Shown here in pieces: positions 31,826 through 40,748 of a stretch of DNA of 64,000 bases. The notes beneath the pieces are model-generated. The model searched no databases. It was given only the letters and a program-made list of their open reading frames with translations, and was not told the DNA's origin. Position 1 is the stretch's first letter, and each line of letters opens with the position of its first letter. The stretch spans positions 868,001 to 932,000 of the forward strand of contig NZ_AP027080.1 in the NCBI RefSeq assembly GCF_030295405.1. Direction: 5' to 3'. The stretch is from Mesoterricola silvestris (GTDB lineage Bacteria > Acidobacteriota > Holophagae > Holophagales > Holophagaceae). The translations under genes and the position numbers were made by a program.

Positions 31826-32804
31826 GGAACTGGAGCTCTCCACCCAGCTCGTGATCAGGGAGGCCAGGGCGCGGGGCCACGCGGTGGAGGTGCTGGACGC
31901 GCCCGCCAACTTCATCCGCATCCGGGGCGCGGGGCGGGTGGAATACCTGCGCCAGGCCACGCGCACCTCGGCGGATACCTACGTGAGCCCCCTGATCATG
32001 GAGAACAAGAAGGTCACCAAGCGCCTCCTGGCCGAAGCCGGCATCCGGGTTCCCGGGGGCCAGGACTACGGGAGCCTGGACGCGGCCGGGGCGGACTTCC
32101 CGCGGTGGCGGTCCCGGGGCACGGTGGTGAAACCCAACACCACCAACTTCGGGATCGGGGTCTCCATGCTGCCGGCGCCGGTGTCCGAAGCCGCCTACCT
32201 GAAGGCGGTGGCGGAGGCCCTGGAGGCCGACGACACGATCCTCGTGGAGGAGCTGCTCCCGGGCCGGGAGTTCCGGTTCCTCGTCATCGGGGGCGCGGTG
32301 CGGGCCATCCTGCACCGGGTGCCGGCCCGGGTCCAGGGGGACGGTGTGCATACCGTGGCCGAGCTCGTCGCCCGGAAGAACGAGGACCCGCTGCGCGGCA
32401 AGGGCTACCGGAGCCCCCTGGAGAAGCTCCGCATGGGGCCGGAGGAGGCGGCGCACCTGGGCCTGGCCGGGCTCACCTTTGCGTCCGTGCCGGAGGCGGG
32501 GCGGGAGGTGGCCCTGAGGCCCAATTCCAATATCAGCACCGGCGGGGACAGCCTGGATTTCACGGACCGGGTGCACCCCGGCTATGGCGAACTGGCGGTG
32601 GCCGCGGCCGCGGCCGTGGGGGCCCGCATCTGCGGCGTGGACATGCTGATCGAGGACGTGGACCGGGAACCCGACGCCGCCAACTACGGCGTCATCGAAC
32701 TGAATTTCAACCCGGCCCTGCACATCCACGACTACCCGTACCAGGGCGAGAACCGCCACGTGGAGCGGCACGTCCTGGACCTCCTGGAGCTGTGGCCATG
32801 CTGA
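31800..32804 (+). CDS. Glutathione synthetase-like ATP-grasp ligase (GshF C-terminal type)
   Basis: This is a 334-residue ATP-grasp protein resembling the C-terminal half of bifunctional GshF. Seen are SPLIMENKKVTKRLLAEAGI, the ATP-binding VVKPNTTNFGIGVS and VEELLPGREFRFLVIGG, the metal-binding NSNISTGGDSLDFTD, and IELNFNPALHIHDYPY at the end. With the preceding ligase this forms a split GshF. Gamma-Glu-Cys would be extended with glycine or another amine to a thiol tripeptide. The exact acceptor cannot be read from sequence. Confidence 0.82.
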   Translation: MPWTTPGYEELELSTQLVIREARARGHAVEVLDAPANFIRIRGAGRVEYLRQATRTSADTYVSPLIMENKKVTKRLLAEAGIRVPGGQDYGSLDAAGADFPRWRSRGTVVKPNTTNFGIGVSMLPAPVSEAAYLKAVAEALEADDTILVEELLPGREFRFLVIGGAVRAILHRVPARVQGDGVHTVAELVARKNEDPLRGKGYRSPLEKLRMGPEEAAHLGLAGLTFASVPEAGREVALRPNSNISTGGDSLDFTDRVHPGYGELAVAAAAAVGARICGVDMLIEDVDREPDAANYGVIELNFNPALHIHDYPYQGENRHVERHVLDLLELWPC

Positions 32805-33712
32805 TCCTCGACGGCCTCGCCAAGACCTACCGGGGCGCCCCCAGGCCGGCCCTGGACGCCGTGGACCTGGCCGTGGGGCCCGGGTCCTTCCTGGCCCTCC
32901 TGGGACCCAATGGCGCGGGCAAATCCACCCTGATCAACATCCTTTCCGGGCGCTGCCGGCAGGACCGCGGCGACGTGCGCGTCGCCGGCCAGCCCCTGGC
33001 CGCCTCCAACCCGGCCCTGCGCGCCCTCATCGGGATCGTGCCCCAGGAGATCCGCTTCGATTACGTCTTCACCGTCGAGGAGATCCTCCGCATGGAGCGG
33101 GGCTTCTACGGCCTGCGCGCCGACGAGGCCCACCTGGCTTACCTCCTGGAGCGCCTTTCCCTGGCCCCCAAGCGGCGGGAGAAGGTCCGGAGCCTGTCGG
33201 GGGGCATGCAGCGGCGCCTCATGATCGCCCGCGCCCTGGTGCACCGGCCGCGGCTGCTGCTCCTGGACGAGCCCACCGCGGGCGTGGACCTGAACCTCCG
33301 GCACGACCTGTACGGTTTCCTGCGCGAATTGAACGGGGACGGGCTGACCATCCTCCTCACCACCCACCACCTGGAGGAGGCCGAGGAACTCTGCGGGCGG
33401 ATCGTGGTGCTGGACGAGGGCCGCATCGTGGCCGACCGGGACCGGGAGGCCTTCCTGGCCATGGCCGGGGATCACCTCACCCTGGACATGCGCACCCAGG
33501 GGCAGGCCCGGATCCGGGGCCTGTTCGAGGGCAAGGGCGTGGTGACCGAGGCCGGGGCCGGGCTGCGGGTGGTGTTCCCCCGCGCCGGCCGCGAGCCGGT
33601 CCTGGCGGCCCTCGCCGAGGCCTCGCCCCTGGTGGAATCCTTCCAGATCCTCCGGCCCCGGCTGGAGGACGTCTTCCTGGAACTCACCCGGAAGGAGCCC
33701 GGCCTTGCCTAG
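32798..33712 (+). CDS. ABC transporter ATP-binding protein
   Basis: This is a 304-residue ABC ATPase of the CcmA/drug-export type. Walker A is LLGPNGAGKST, the Q-loop is IVPQEIRF, the signature is RSLSGGMQRRL, Walker B is LLLLDEPTAGVD, and the H-loop TTHHLEEAEEL. An extra ~75-residue C-terminal domain is typical of ABC-2 exporters. The ATG overlaps the previous stop (ATGCTGA), so it is made together with the thiol enzymes. Paired with the ABC-2 permease next door, it probably exports a thiol, a thiol-metal conjugate, or a toxic compound. Confidence 0.92.
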   Translation: MLILDGLAKTYRGAPRPALDAVDLAVGPGSFLALLGPNGAGKSTLINILSGRCRQDRGDVRVAGQPLAASNPALRALIGIVPQEIRFDYVFTVEEILRMERGFYGLRADEAHLAYLLERLSLAPKRREKVRSLSGGMQRRLMIARALVHRPRLLLLDEPTAGVDLNLRHDLYGFLRELNGDGLTILLTTHHLEEAEELCGRIVVLDEGRIVADRDREAFLAMAGDHLTLDMRTQGQARIRGLFEGKGVVTEAGAGLRVVFPRAGREPVLAALAEASPLVESFQILRPRLEDVFLELTRKEPGLA

Positions 33713-34469
33713 CCCCTGGATCGCCTTTCGCACGCTTTTCCAGCGCGAAGTGATGCGCTACCTGAAACTGGCGGTGCAGACCCTGGTGGCGCCGTTCCTG
33801 TCCAATCTGCTCTTCCTCAGCATCTTCGGGGGGCTCATGGCCTCGCGGAGCAGCGGTCCCGGAGGGGGGCCCTACGTGCGCTTCCTGGTGCCGGGGCTGG
33901 TGGTCATGGGGACGTTCCTGTCGGCCTTCCAGAATCCGCTCTTCTCGCTGGTGGCCATGAAGTACCAGAACACGCTCCAGGACCTCGGCCAGTACCCGCT
34001 GTCCACCGCGTCGAAGTTCGGCGCCTTTGCCCTCGCCGGGGCCCTGCGGGGCTTCCTGGTGGGCGTCATGACCTTCGCCGCGGCGGGCCTGTTCGCGGGC
34101 TACCACCTGGGCCACCCGGTCCTCTTCTGGGCCTTCCTGGCCATCACGTCCTTCGTGGCCGCCTCCGGGGGCATCGTGGCCGGACTGTTCCTGGATTCCT
34201 TCGAGAAGACCAATTTCCTCGTGGCCCTGGTCCTCACGCCGGCGATGTTCCTGGCGGGGGTCTTCCAGGCCCCGGGCACCTCCCCCTGGCTGGATCTCAT
34301 CGCAAGATTCAACCCCCTGGCCGGGCTGGTGGGGCAGGGCCGGGGGCTCTTCCTGGGAACCGGGGGGCCGGAGCCCGTCACGGTGCTGCTGGGCGCCGCC
34401 TTCGGCGTGGCGTCCGTGGCCATGGCCGTGTGGGCGGTGGACGCGCGCAAGGGCATGAGCGTGGAATAG
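33705..34469 (+). CDS. ABC-2 type transporter permease
   Basis: This is a 254-residue membrane protein with about six hydrophobic segments. It shows the ABC-2 signature around DLGQYPLSTASKFGAFALAGALRGFLVG and a late PLAGLVGQGR. The start is a TTG overlapping the ATPase stop. It forms a half-size or dimeric exporter with the preceding ATPase in the inner membrane. It is the last gene of the ArsR-linked operon. Confidence 0.9.
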   Translation: MPSPWIAFRTLFQREVMRYLKLAVQTLVAPFLSNLLFLSIFGGLMASRSSGPGGGPYVRFLVPGLVVMGTFLSAFQNPLFSLVAMKYQNTLQDLGQYPLSTASKFGAFALAGALRGFLVGVMTFAAAGLFAGYHLGHPVLFWAFLAITSFVAASGGIVAGLFLDSFEKTNFLVALVLTPAMFLAGVFQAPGTSPWLDLIARFNPLAGLVGQGRGLFLGTGGPEPVTVLLGAAFGVASVAMAVWAVDARKGMSVE

Positions 34470-34737
34470 GGGGTGTCGGCAAATCCAGGTGCCTTTGAAC
34501 CGTGATGAAGGGGCTCTTCCAGGTTGAGGGGATCCCCGTTCATCCCATTGATCGGCGTTCATCCCGGTTTCCGCAGGGCTGCCGCCGAGGTGGGTCGGAG
34601 CGCACGTTACTCGACGTCCATGGACCCATAGTTGGCGACAACTCCCGGCGACGATTAAACGGGGATAAACAGGATTCAGGGGGAAAAGCAGGATAAAGAA
34701 CGCCTGGCGGACCCGGATTCCCGTTTTCCTCGCCAGT
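34470..34737. other. Convergent spacer, no gene
   Basis: This is 268 bases between convergent operons. It contains a GGTGGGTCGGAGCGCA block near 34588-34603 that resembles the core of the inverted repeat at 50.5-50.8 kb, and a CAGGATAAA-type direct repeat near 34670. No T-rich terminator is obvious. Confidence 0.4.
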
Positions 34738-36759
34738 TCAACGTGCCGGGGCCGCCTCCAACAGAAGGTGCCCCTGGAAGGCCAGGGGGAGCCGGGCGGT
34801 GGGGCCCGTCACCTGGCCCAAGTCGCGGCCGTGCTCATAGTCGGTGATCCGGTACGTCCTGGCTTCCAGGCCGCGCAGTTCCACGGAGCCGTCCCAGGTG
34901 GTCGCGAAGAAGCCGTAGTACAGGGAGTCCCCCTTGCGGATGGCATGGGCTTCGGGGAGGTCGAAGCCGAGGTCGTAGAGGGAGCCCAGGTACTCGCCCC
35001 TGGACAGCATGAGGCGGGAGTAGAGGCCCACCCACTTCTCGAAATCCACGGCCCTGGCGGGAGTGAGATCCGAGGTGCTGCGCTTGGGGGCCAGGGCCGG
35101 CAGCACGAACTGGGAGCCCACCACGCCGCCCACGGCCAGGGTGGACGCGAAATCGGAGGCGTGGTCGCTGAGTTCCACGTGGTCGCCGAAGTAGGCGACG
35201 CCGTCGCCCATGAGGGCCTTCAGGACTTTGCCCTTGGTGCGCACCTGGTAGGAGTCGTGGGGGTCCGAGGCCACGGCCATGTTGTAAGCGGGCATGGTGT
35301 GGAAGGCGTACGACGTGCCGCAGGGGCAGAACTCCACCAGGGCGTCGGGCTTCAGGGCCCGGGCGGTGTCGGCGATCATTTGGATGTAGGCGGGCAGGGC
35401 CCGGGGGGCGTCGTCGGGGCTGGCGTGGTGGTGGGCGGGGTTGTGGCAGGGGGGGACGCCGTTGAGGTACTGGCCGTCCAGCTTCAGGCCGTCGAAGCCC
35501 CATTCGCCCACCAGCTTCTTCACCAGGGCGCGGGTCTGTTCGATGACGGCGGGGTCGGCGGGGCAGAGGTAGAAGGTGGGCCACCAGGAGATCTTCCGGC
35601 GGGAGCCGTCCGGGTTCAGCAGGGCTTCGCCGGGGTGCTCGCGCATGAGCGCGCTGCCCCGCTGGCCCATGAGGGGCGCCCACCACACCTGGGCCCGGAA
35701 GCCGTCGGCGTGGATCCGGTCCACGATCTTCTTCATGTCGGCGTCGCCGCCGGGGAACTTCTTCGGGTCCAGGAGCCAGTCGGCGTAGTTGTCCTGCCAG
35801 CCGTCATCCACGGTGACCCACTTGAAGCCCAGGCGCTTGGCGGTGGGCAGCGTGCCGTAGATCTGGGCGGGAGTCATGGCGCGGCCGTAGCCCCAGGCGC
35901 ACCACATGGGCTCGAAGGCGCTGTCCGGCGCCTGGGCCATGGTGAGGCCCTGGAGGCCCATGAGGCGGCGGTACGACACGAGGGTGTCGAAGCAGTCCCC
36001 GCGGTGCACCGAAACGAAGGTGCGGGGTCCGCGCAGGGTCGCTCCGGGCGCCAGGGATCCGGCCCGGTCCAGGCGGATGCCCACCTGGACCCGCCCGTCC
36101 CGGCCCATGGCCACGGGCAGGGACACCGCCTCGGGGGCGGTGCCCAGGTGGCCGACGCCCAGGCCCACCCGGCGGTTCCACACGTCCACCACGGGGGTGC
36201 CGCCCCCGTAGTCCGGGGCGTTCATGCCCAGGAAGTTCCGCTGGCGGAAGCCGGGGCGCAGGGGCAGGATCCAGTTGGGGCGGCTGGCGTAGGAGCCGCA
36301 CTGATAGGACCACCACGCCGGGGCGGGCCCGGCGGCGTCCAGGGTGTAGGCGTTGCGGATCCAGCCCCGGTGGGCCAGGGGGGTGGCGCCGCCGTTGGCG
36401 TAGTCCACGTCGAAGAAGGCCAGGGCGGGCCAGGCGGGATACACGGTGACCGCGATGGTGGTGCGGAGGGGACCGGAGGCGCCCTCTAGCACCAGGCGTT
36501 CGCCCTTCCCGAAGACGTCGGCCACGGGTTCGGTGCGGCTGGAGACCAGGTGGAAGGCGGTGCGGATTCCGGCGAGGCCCTGGGCGGCGGTGAAGGGCCC
36601 CAGGGGCGTCTCCCGGTCCCCGTCCCGGGCGATGATCCGGCTGCGGAGCTGGCCGTCGAATTCCACCCGAAGGCGCGGGGTCTGGATCCGCGCGGGGGCC
36701 TGGGCGAACGCGGCGGCCGCGGCGAGGAGGGCGATGGGGAGGATGCGGGAGAACGCCAC
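34738..36759 (-). CDS. Secreted GH36-like alpha-galactosidase/galactosaminidase A
   Basis: This is a 673-residue protein with a signal peptide (MAFSRILPIALLAAAAAFAQA). The GH-D clan barrel is seen in KWVTVDDGWQDNYADW, the nucleophile region GFDGLKLDGQYLNG, a CHNPAHHH loop, and the likely acid/base region YFGDHVELSD. It should hydrolyse alpha-linked galactose or N-acetylgalactosamine in the periplasm or outside. It begins with a GTG one base after the amidohydrolase stop and is the last gene of the long operon. It is a paralogue of the 37819 gene, sharing the nucleophile, CHNP and GDHVELS blocks. Confidence 0.82.
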   Translation of the reverse strand: MAFSRILPIALLAAAAAFAQAPARIQTPRLRVEFDGQLRSRIIARDGDRETPLGPFTAAQGLAGIRTAFHLVSSRTEPVADVFGKGERLVLEGASGPLRTTIAVTVYPAWPALAFFDVDYANGGATPLAHRGWIRNAYTLDAAGPAPAWWSYQCGSYASRPNWILPLRPGFRQRNFLGMNAPDYGGGTPVVDVWNRRVGLGVGHLGTAPEAVSLPVAMGRDGRVQVGIRLDRAGSLAPGATLRGPRTFVSVHRGDCFDTLVSYRRLMGLQGLTMAQAPDSAFEPMWCAWGYGRAMTPAQIYGTLPTAKRLGFKWVTVDDGWQDNYADWLLDPKKFPGGDADMKKIVDRIHADGFRAQVWWAPLMGQRGSALMREHPGEALLNPDGSRRKISWWPTFYLCPADPAVIEQTRALVKKLVGEWGFDGLKLDGQYLNGVPPCHNPAHHHASPDDAPRALPAYIQMIADTARALKPDALVEFCPCGTSYAFHTMPAYNMAVASDPHDSYQVRTKGKVLKALMGDGVAYFGDHVELSDHASDFASTLAVGGVVGSQFVLPALAPKRSTSDLTPARAVDFEKWVGLYSRLMLSRGEYLGSLYDLGFDLPEAHAIRKGDSLYYGFFATTWDGSVELRGLEARTYRITDYEHGRDLGQVTGPTARLPLAFQGHLLLEAAPAR

Positions 36760-36760
36760 G

Positions 36761-37822
36761 TCAGGGCCTTTCCACGCGCTTCATGAGGGCCAGGGCGTTG
36801 TCCCGGTACAGCTTCCGGAGGATGCCGGCGTCCAGTCCCAGGCCGTACAGGGGCCAGTGGTAGCCGAACTGGTCCACCTCGTAGAAGTGCTCGTCCTGGG
36901 TTTCCAGGATGCGGAAGGTGATGCCGTACATCCCGGCGTCCATGCCCATGTCGGTGCCGTACAGCAGGCGGTCCTGGTACTTCGCGATGAATTTCGCGGT
37001 GGCCCGGGGCACGGGGGAGGTCTCGGCGTAGCGGGCGCTGATGTCGGCGTAGAGGTTGGGGTGGCGGTCCAGCATGGACCCCAGGAGGGCCAGGTCGCTG
37101 CTGCAGTTGGCGAAGTGGCAGGCGATGAAGGTGGTCCGGGGGTGGCGCGCCGCGGCCCGGTCCAGGGTGGCCACCACGGCGTCGTGGCGGAGGATGGAGG
37201 GCGAATCGGCGATCTTCCAGGTGAAGGCGTTCATGAGGCCGTCGTTGGTGCGGTCCGCGGGCTCGTACATCCACTGGTCCTCCCCTACGTGGATGTTGAA
37301 GGGCAGGCCCAGGTCGGCGCAGTCCTCCAGGATGGGGTCCATGCGGGGATCGTCCAGGTGCATGCCGCCCTTGTTCCCGGCGAGGCCGCCGCCCTTGTCC
37401 GTGATCTCGCCCACGCCCTTGGCTCCGGCCCGGTGGCACCGCCGCAGTTCGGCCACGGCGGCCGCGGCGAAGCCGGGCTGGTCGAAGCCGGAGAGGTCGA
37501 GGCCGCACCAGAGCTGGAAGTGGCGGGGGAATTTCCCGTAGCGCTTCACGGCCTCGTCGAAGCCCTTGCCCGGTTCGGTGACCAGCACCACGGTGCGCTC
37601 GATGCCGCACCGGTCCATGGTGGCGGCCCATTCCGCGGCCTGGGCGTCGGTTTCCGCGTAGGCGTGGGAATGCATGTCCACCACCGGGAACATGGCCTTT
37701 TCCACCCGGGTGACGGGCACCTTGTAGATGGAGCGGGGGCGGTAGTCCTTGAGGAGGAGCTGGTCGGGGGCCTGGGCCGCCAGGGTGGAGGCCAGGGCGA
37801 GGAGGAGGGCGGTGGGGTTCAA
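36761..37822 (-). CDS. Secreted amidohydrolase (TIM-barrel, amidohydrolase_2 type)
   Basis: This is a 353-residue metal-dependent hydrolase with a signal peptide (ALLLALASTLAAQA). Ligands are visible: HxH in VVDMHSHAY, Glu in GVGEITDKGG, His in FNIHVGED, His in FIACHFANCS, and Asp in LLYGTDMGMD. The TTG start overlaps the upstream glycosidase stop. Family members act as lactonases, decarboxylases or amidases. Sandwiched between two GH36-like enzymes in a galactosamine-type operon, it may act on the sugar itself, for instance as a deacetylase or lactonase. This is inference only, because no classical AgaA-type deacetylase is in the operon. Confidence 0.8.
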   Translation of the reverse strand: MNPTALLLALASTLAAQAPDQLLLKDYRPRSIYKVPVTRVEKAMFPVVDMHSHAYAETDAQAAEWAATMDRCGIERTVVLVTEPGKGFDEAVKRYGKFPRHFQLWCGLDLSGFDQPGFAAAAVAELRRCHRAGAKGVGEITDKGGGLAGNKGGMHLDDPRMDPILEDCADLGLPFNIHVGEDQWMYEPADRTNDGLMNAFTWKIADSPSILRHDAVVATLDRAAARHPRTTFIACHFANCSSDLALLGSMLDRHPNLYADISARYAETSPVPRATAKFIAKYQDRLLYGTDMGMDAGMYGITFRILETQDEHFYEVDQFGYHWPLYGLGLDAGILRKLYRDNALALMKRVERP

Positions 37823-39846
37823 GGGGCGACCTCGAGGAGAAGGTGATCGGTGAAGGCGACGGGAAGGCGGGGCGCCCTTCCGGCCGGGACGGTGACGGGG
37901 CCCAGGTCCCGCCCTTCGGCGTAGTCCCGCACCCGGTAGGTGCCGGGCTGCAGGCCGCGAAGCTCCACGTCCCCCTTCCAGGGCCCCGGAGCGTAGAAGG
38001 CGTAGTGCAGGATGCCGTCCTTGGCCACGGCGTAGCCTTCGGGCGCGTCCACGCCCAGGGTGTAGAGGTTCAGGAAGGTTCCGCTGGAAAGGCGCTTGCG
38101 GTCGTAGAGGGCGAGCCATTTCCGCCACACCTCCTCCCGGGCGGGGGTGAGGTCCACGGGGCCCGAGGCGGGCACGGCGCCCGTGGGGGGCCACACGAAC
38201 TTGGTGCTGACCACGCCCCCGGCGCCCAGGGTGGACGCGAAGTCCTCCCCGGTCTCGAACCAGTCGGGGTGCCCTTCCCGGGTCATGGCGCTGAGCTCCA
38301 CGTGGTCGCCGGACACGGCGGCCCCGGGCCCCAGGAGGGCCTTGAGGATCTTGATGCGCCGGCGCACCTGCGCGGCGCCCACGGGGTCGGCGGTGACGCC
38401 CTGGTCCATCCACGGGAGCCAGTCCGCGGAGGGCAGGGTGCCGCAGGGGCAGATCTGGATCACGGCCTCCGGCTTCAGGGCGTGGGTGGCCTCCAGGATC
38501 TCGCGGTAGAGGCCGGCAACGGCCCGGGTTGATTCGTCCGGGGAGGCGTGGCGGTGCAGGGGGTTGTGGCAGGGGGGGATGGCGAAGATGTTGTCCATCT
38601 TGAAGCCGTCGAAGCCGTAGTCGCGGATGAACCGCACGGCCATGTCCCGGAAATACGCCCGCACGTCGGGCAGGGCCGGATCCAGGACGGCCAGGGACCG
38701 CACCATGGTGGCGGGGCGGCCCGAGGGGTCCAGCACGAGCCATTCGGGGTGGTCGCGCACCACGTCGGACTGGCGGTAGCGGTGGGACTCGCCCTTGCCG
38801 TTGGCGATCTCGGCGCCGATGGGCAGCCACCACAATTGCACCTTCACGCCGGCCGCGTGGAACCGGTCCACCATGGCCTTCAGGGCGTCGCCGGGGAAGG
38901 TGTCCGGGCGGGGCTTCCAGTCGCCGTAGGCGTCGAACCAGCGGTCGTCGAGGGTGGCCCAGGCCAGGCCCAGGTCCTTGAGCTTGGGCAGGACCCCCAG
39001 CATCCGCGCGGGGGTGATGTCGAAGCCGTAGCCCCAGCTGCACCAGGTGGCTTCGAAGGCGGAGGCGGGGGGAACCCGGGGGCGCCAGCCCTGGGCGCCC
39101 ATGAGGGTGGACCAGAGGCGCAGGGGTTCGTAGAAGTCCCCGCCGTGCACGGAGAGGTACCCGCGCGGGGAGGTCCAGGTTTCCCGGGGGGCCAGGGTCC
39201 GCGCGGGGAAGGTGAGGGAGGCTTCCACGGCGCCGTCGGCGGCCACGTCCACGGGCAGGGCGCAGGCCGCGGTGGACAGGGCGCCCAGGGACGCGCAGGT
39301 GGCGGCGTTCCAGAAGGCGGTGACGGGGATGCCCCCGCCCAGGCCATCGGGGTTCATGGCGCCCATGCGGTTGGGACGGGCGCCGGGGCGGGGCTCCAGC
39401 ACCTCGTCCTCGCCCCAGCCCACGCTGGCCCCCTGGAAGCTGTTCAGGCGGCCCGGGGCCAGGTTCACGCCGAGGACCCGCACCTCGCCCAGGGGCAGGG
39501 GCCGGTCCTGGGGGTTGGTGACGCGGATGGAGGCGAAGAGGGCCTCGGGGGTCTCCGGGCGCACCTCCAGCACCAGGGTGCGCACCAGGGGGCCCCGGTC
39601 CAGGAAGGGCACCTCGGCCCGGCGGGGGCCGGCCTTGGCCCGGCGCAGATCCAGCACCGGAGCCCCGTCCCGGGCGCCGGGCAGGTCCAGGGTGAGGCGG
39701 CGGCCCCCCTGGAGCCGCGCCGCCAGGACCCGGCCCGAGGCCAGCACCTGGAATTCCGCGCGGGGGGTGGCCAGCTTGAGGGGCGCGGCCCAGGCCGCGG
39801 CGCAGGCCAGGACCAGGAGGCTGGGCCCGAAGGCCGGGATGCGCAT
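37819..39846 (-). CDS. Secreted GH36-like alpha-galactosidase/galactosaminidase B
   Basis: This is a 675-residue secreted glycosidase. The signal peptide is PSLLVLACAAAWAA. An N-terminal beta-sandwich is followed by a barrel with LAWATLDDRWFDAYGDW, nucleophile block GFDGFKMDNIFAIP, CHNPLHRHASPDE, and GDHVELSAMT. GGAGGAACCC before the ATG at 39846 fixes the start; the open frame upstream is spurious. It shares all key blocks with the 34738 gene but has diverged widely, suggesting different linkage or sugar preference (for example Gal versus GalNAc). Confidence 0.82.
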   Translation of the reverse strand: MRIPAFGPSLLVLACAAAWAAPLKLATPRAEFQVLASGRVLAARLQGGRRLTLDLPGARDGAPVLDLRRAKAGPRRAEVPFLDRGPLVRTLVLEVRPETPEALFASIRVTNPQDRPLPLGEVRVLGVNLAPGRLNSFQGASVGWGEDEVLEPRPGARPNRMGAMNPDGLGGGIPVTAFWNAATCASLGALSTAACALPVDVAADGAVEASLTFPARTLAPRETWTSPRGYLSVHGGDFYEPLRLWSTLMGAQGWRPRVPPASAFEATWCSWGYGFDITPARMLGVLPKLKDLGLAWATLDDRWFDAYGDWKPRPDTFPGDALKAMVDRFHAAGVKVQLWWLPIGAEIANGKGESHRYRQSDVVRDHPEWLVLDPSGRPATMVRSLAVLDPALPDVRAYFRDMAVRFIRDYGFDGFKMDNIFAIPPCHNPLHRHASPDESTRAVAGLYREILEATHALKPEAVIQICPCGTLPSADWLPWMDQGVTADPVGAAQVRRRIKILKALLGPGAAVSGDHVELSAMTREGHPDWFETGEDFASTLGAGGVVSTKFVWPPTGAVPASGPVDLTPAREEVWRKWLALYDRKRLSSGTFLNLYTLGVDAPEGYAVAKDGILHYAFYAPGPWKGDVELRGLQPGTYRVRDYAEGRDLGPVTVPAGRAPRLPVAFTDHLLLEVAP

Positions 39847-39860
39847 GGGTTCCTCCGGAA

Positions 39861-40748
39861 TCAGGCCTGGGCCGGCGTTTCGTCCTCCATGCCCATGAGC
39901 AGGGTGGCCAGGACGGCCGCGACCATGCCCAGGGCGTGGGGGGCCAGGGGCAGGGTGCGGAACAGGATCAGGGAAAGGATGATGGTCACCACCGGACCCC
40001 CGGCGTTGACCAGGGGGGAGACGATGATGGCCCGGCCGTAGCGGAAGGCGTACACCAGGAGCAGGGCGCCCACGGCGTTGAGCACCTGGATGAGGGCCGC
40101 CATCCAAGGGCCGCGGAAGCCCCAGGTGATGGGACGGCTGAAATCGGTCATGAACCAGGCCGCGGGGATCAGCAGCAGGCCCGTGAGGGTCATGTAGAAG
40201 AAGATGCTCTCGGCGCGCATGGACTTGTTGCCGTGGGAGATGACGAAGCCCTGCAGGCCCCAGGCCAGGAACACCACCAGGGCCGGGCCCACCCACAGGA
40301 GGCCGTGGACGGCGCCGGAGCCGGGGGGGGTGTAGGCCAGCAGGATGCCCGCCACCAGGGCCAGGGCGATGCCCGCCCAGCCCCGGGCCGAGGCCCGCTC
40401 CCGGGAGACCGCCAGGGCCAGGAGGATGGTCACCAGGGGCGACAGGGCGATGAAGGGGAACACCAGGTACGCGGGGGCGATGCGCAGCACCAGGAACAGC
40501 ACCAGCTGCCCCCCGGCGCCCAGGAACCCCGCGAGGCATCCGTAGAGCACCGACCTGCGGTCCGTCTCCACCTGCCAGCCCACCCGGGCCAGGGCCACCA
40601 TGCAGGGGGGGATCATGGTGATGGCCCAGACGATGTAGCCCAGGGTCGCGGGGAAGCCCGCCGCGGCGGGGACGTCGATGAGGGCCCCCCAGAGGCCCCA
40701 GGCCAGGACGGTGATGAGGGTGAACAGGAACCAGGGCTGCTTCAGCAT
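39861..40748 (-). CDS. DMT/EamA-family sugar transporter
   Basis: This is a 295-residue inner-membrane protein with about ten hydrophobic helices. The start MLKQPWFLFTLITVLAWGL matches GRP/EamA-type porters. The ATG overlaps the KbaZ-like gene end by seven bases. In this operon it is the only inner-membrane transporter. It is the likely uptake route for the sugar released by the secreted glycosidases. Confidence 0.8.
   Translation of the reverse strand: MLKQPWFLFTLITVLAWGLWGALIDVPAAAGFPATLGYIVWAITMIPPCMVALARVGWQVETDRRSVLYGCLAGFLGAGGQLVLFLVLRIAPAYLVFPFIALSPLVTILLALAVSRERASARGWAGIALALVAGILLAYTPPGSGAVHGLLWVGPALVVFLAWGLQGFVISHGNKSMRAESIFFYMTLTGLLLIPAAWFMTDFSRPITWGFRGPWMAALIQVLNAVGALLLVYAFRYGRAIIVSPLVNAGGPVVTIILSLILFRTLPLAPHALGMVAAVLATLLMGMEDETPAQA

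Noticed and set aside
30268-31854. A 528-codon plus-strand frame across the ArsR gene and gshA
   Set aside because: It is a Pro/Gly-rich shadow of gshA in a GC-rich region; the gshA frame carries all the motifs.
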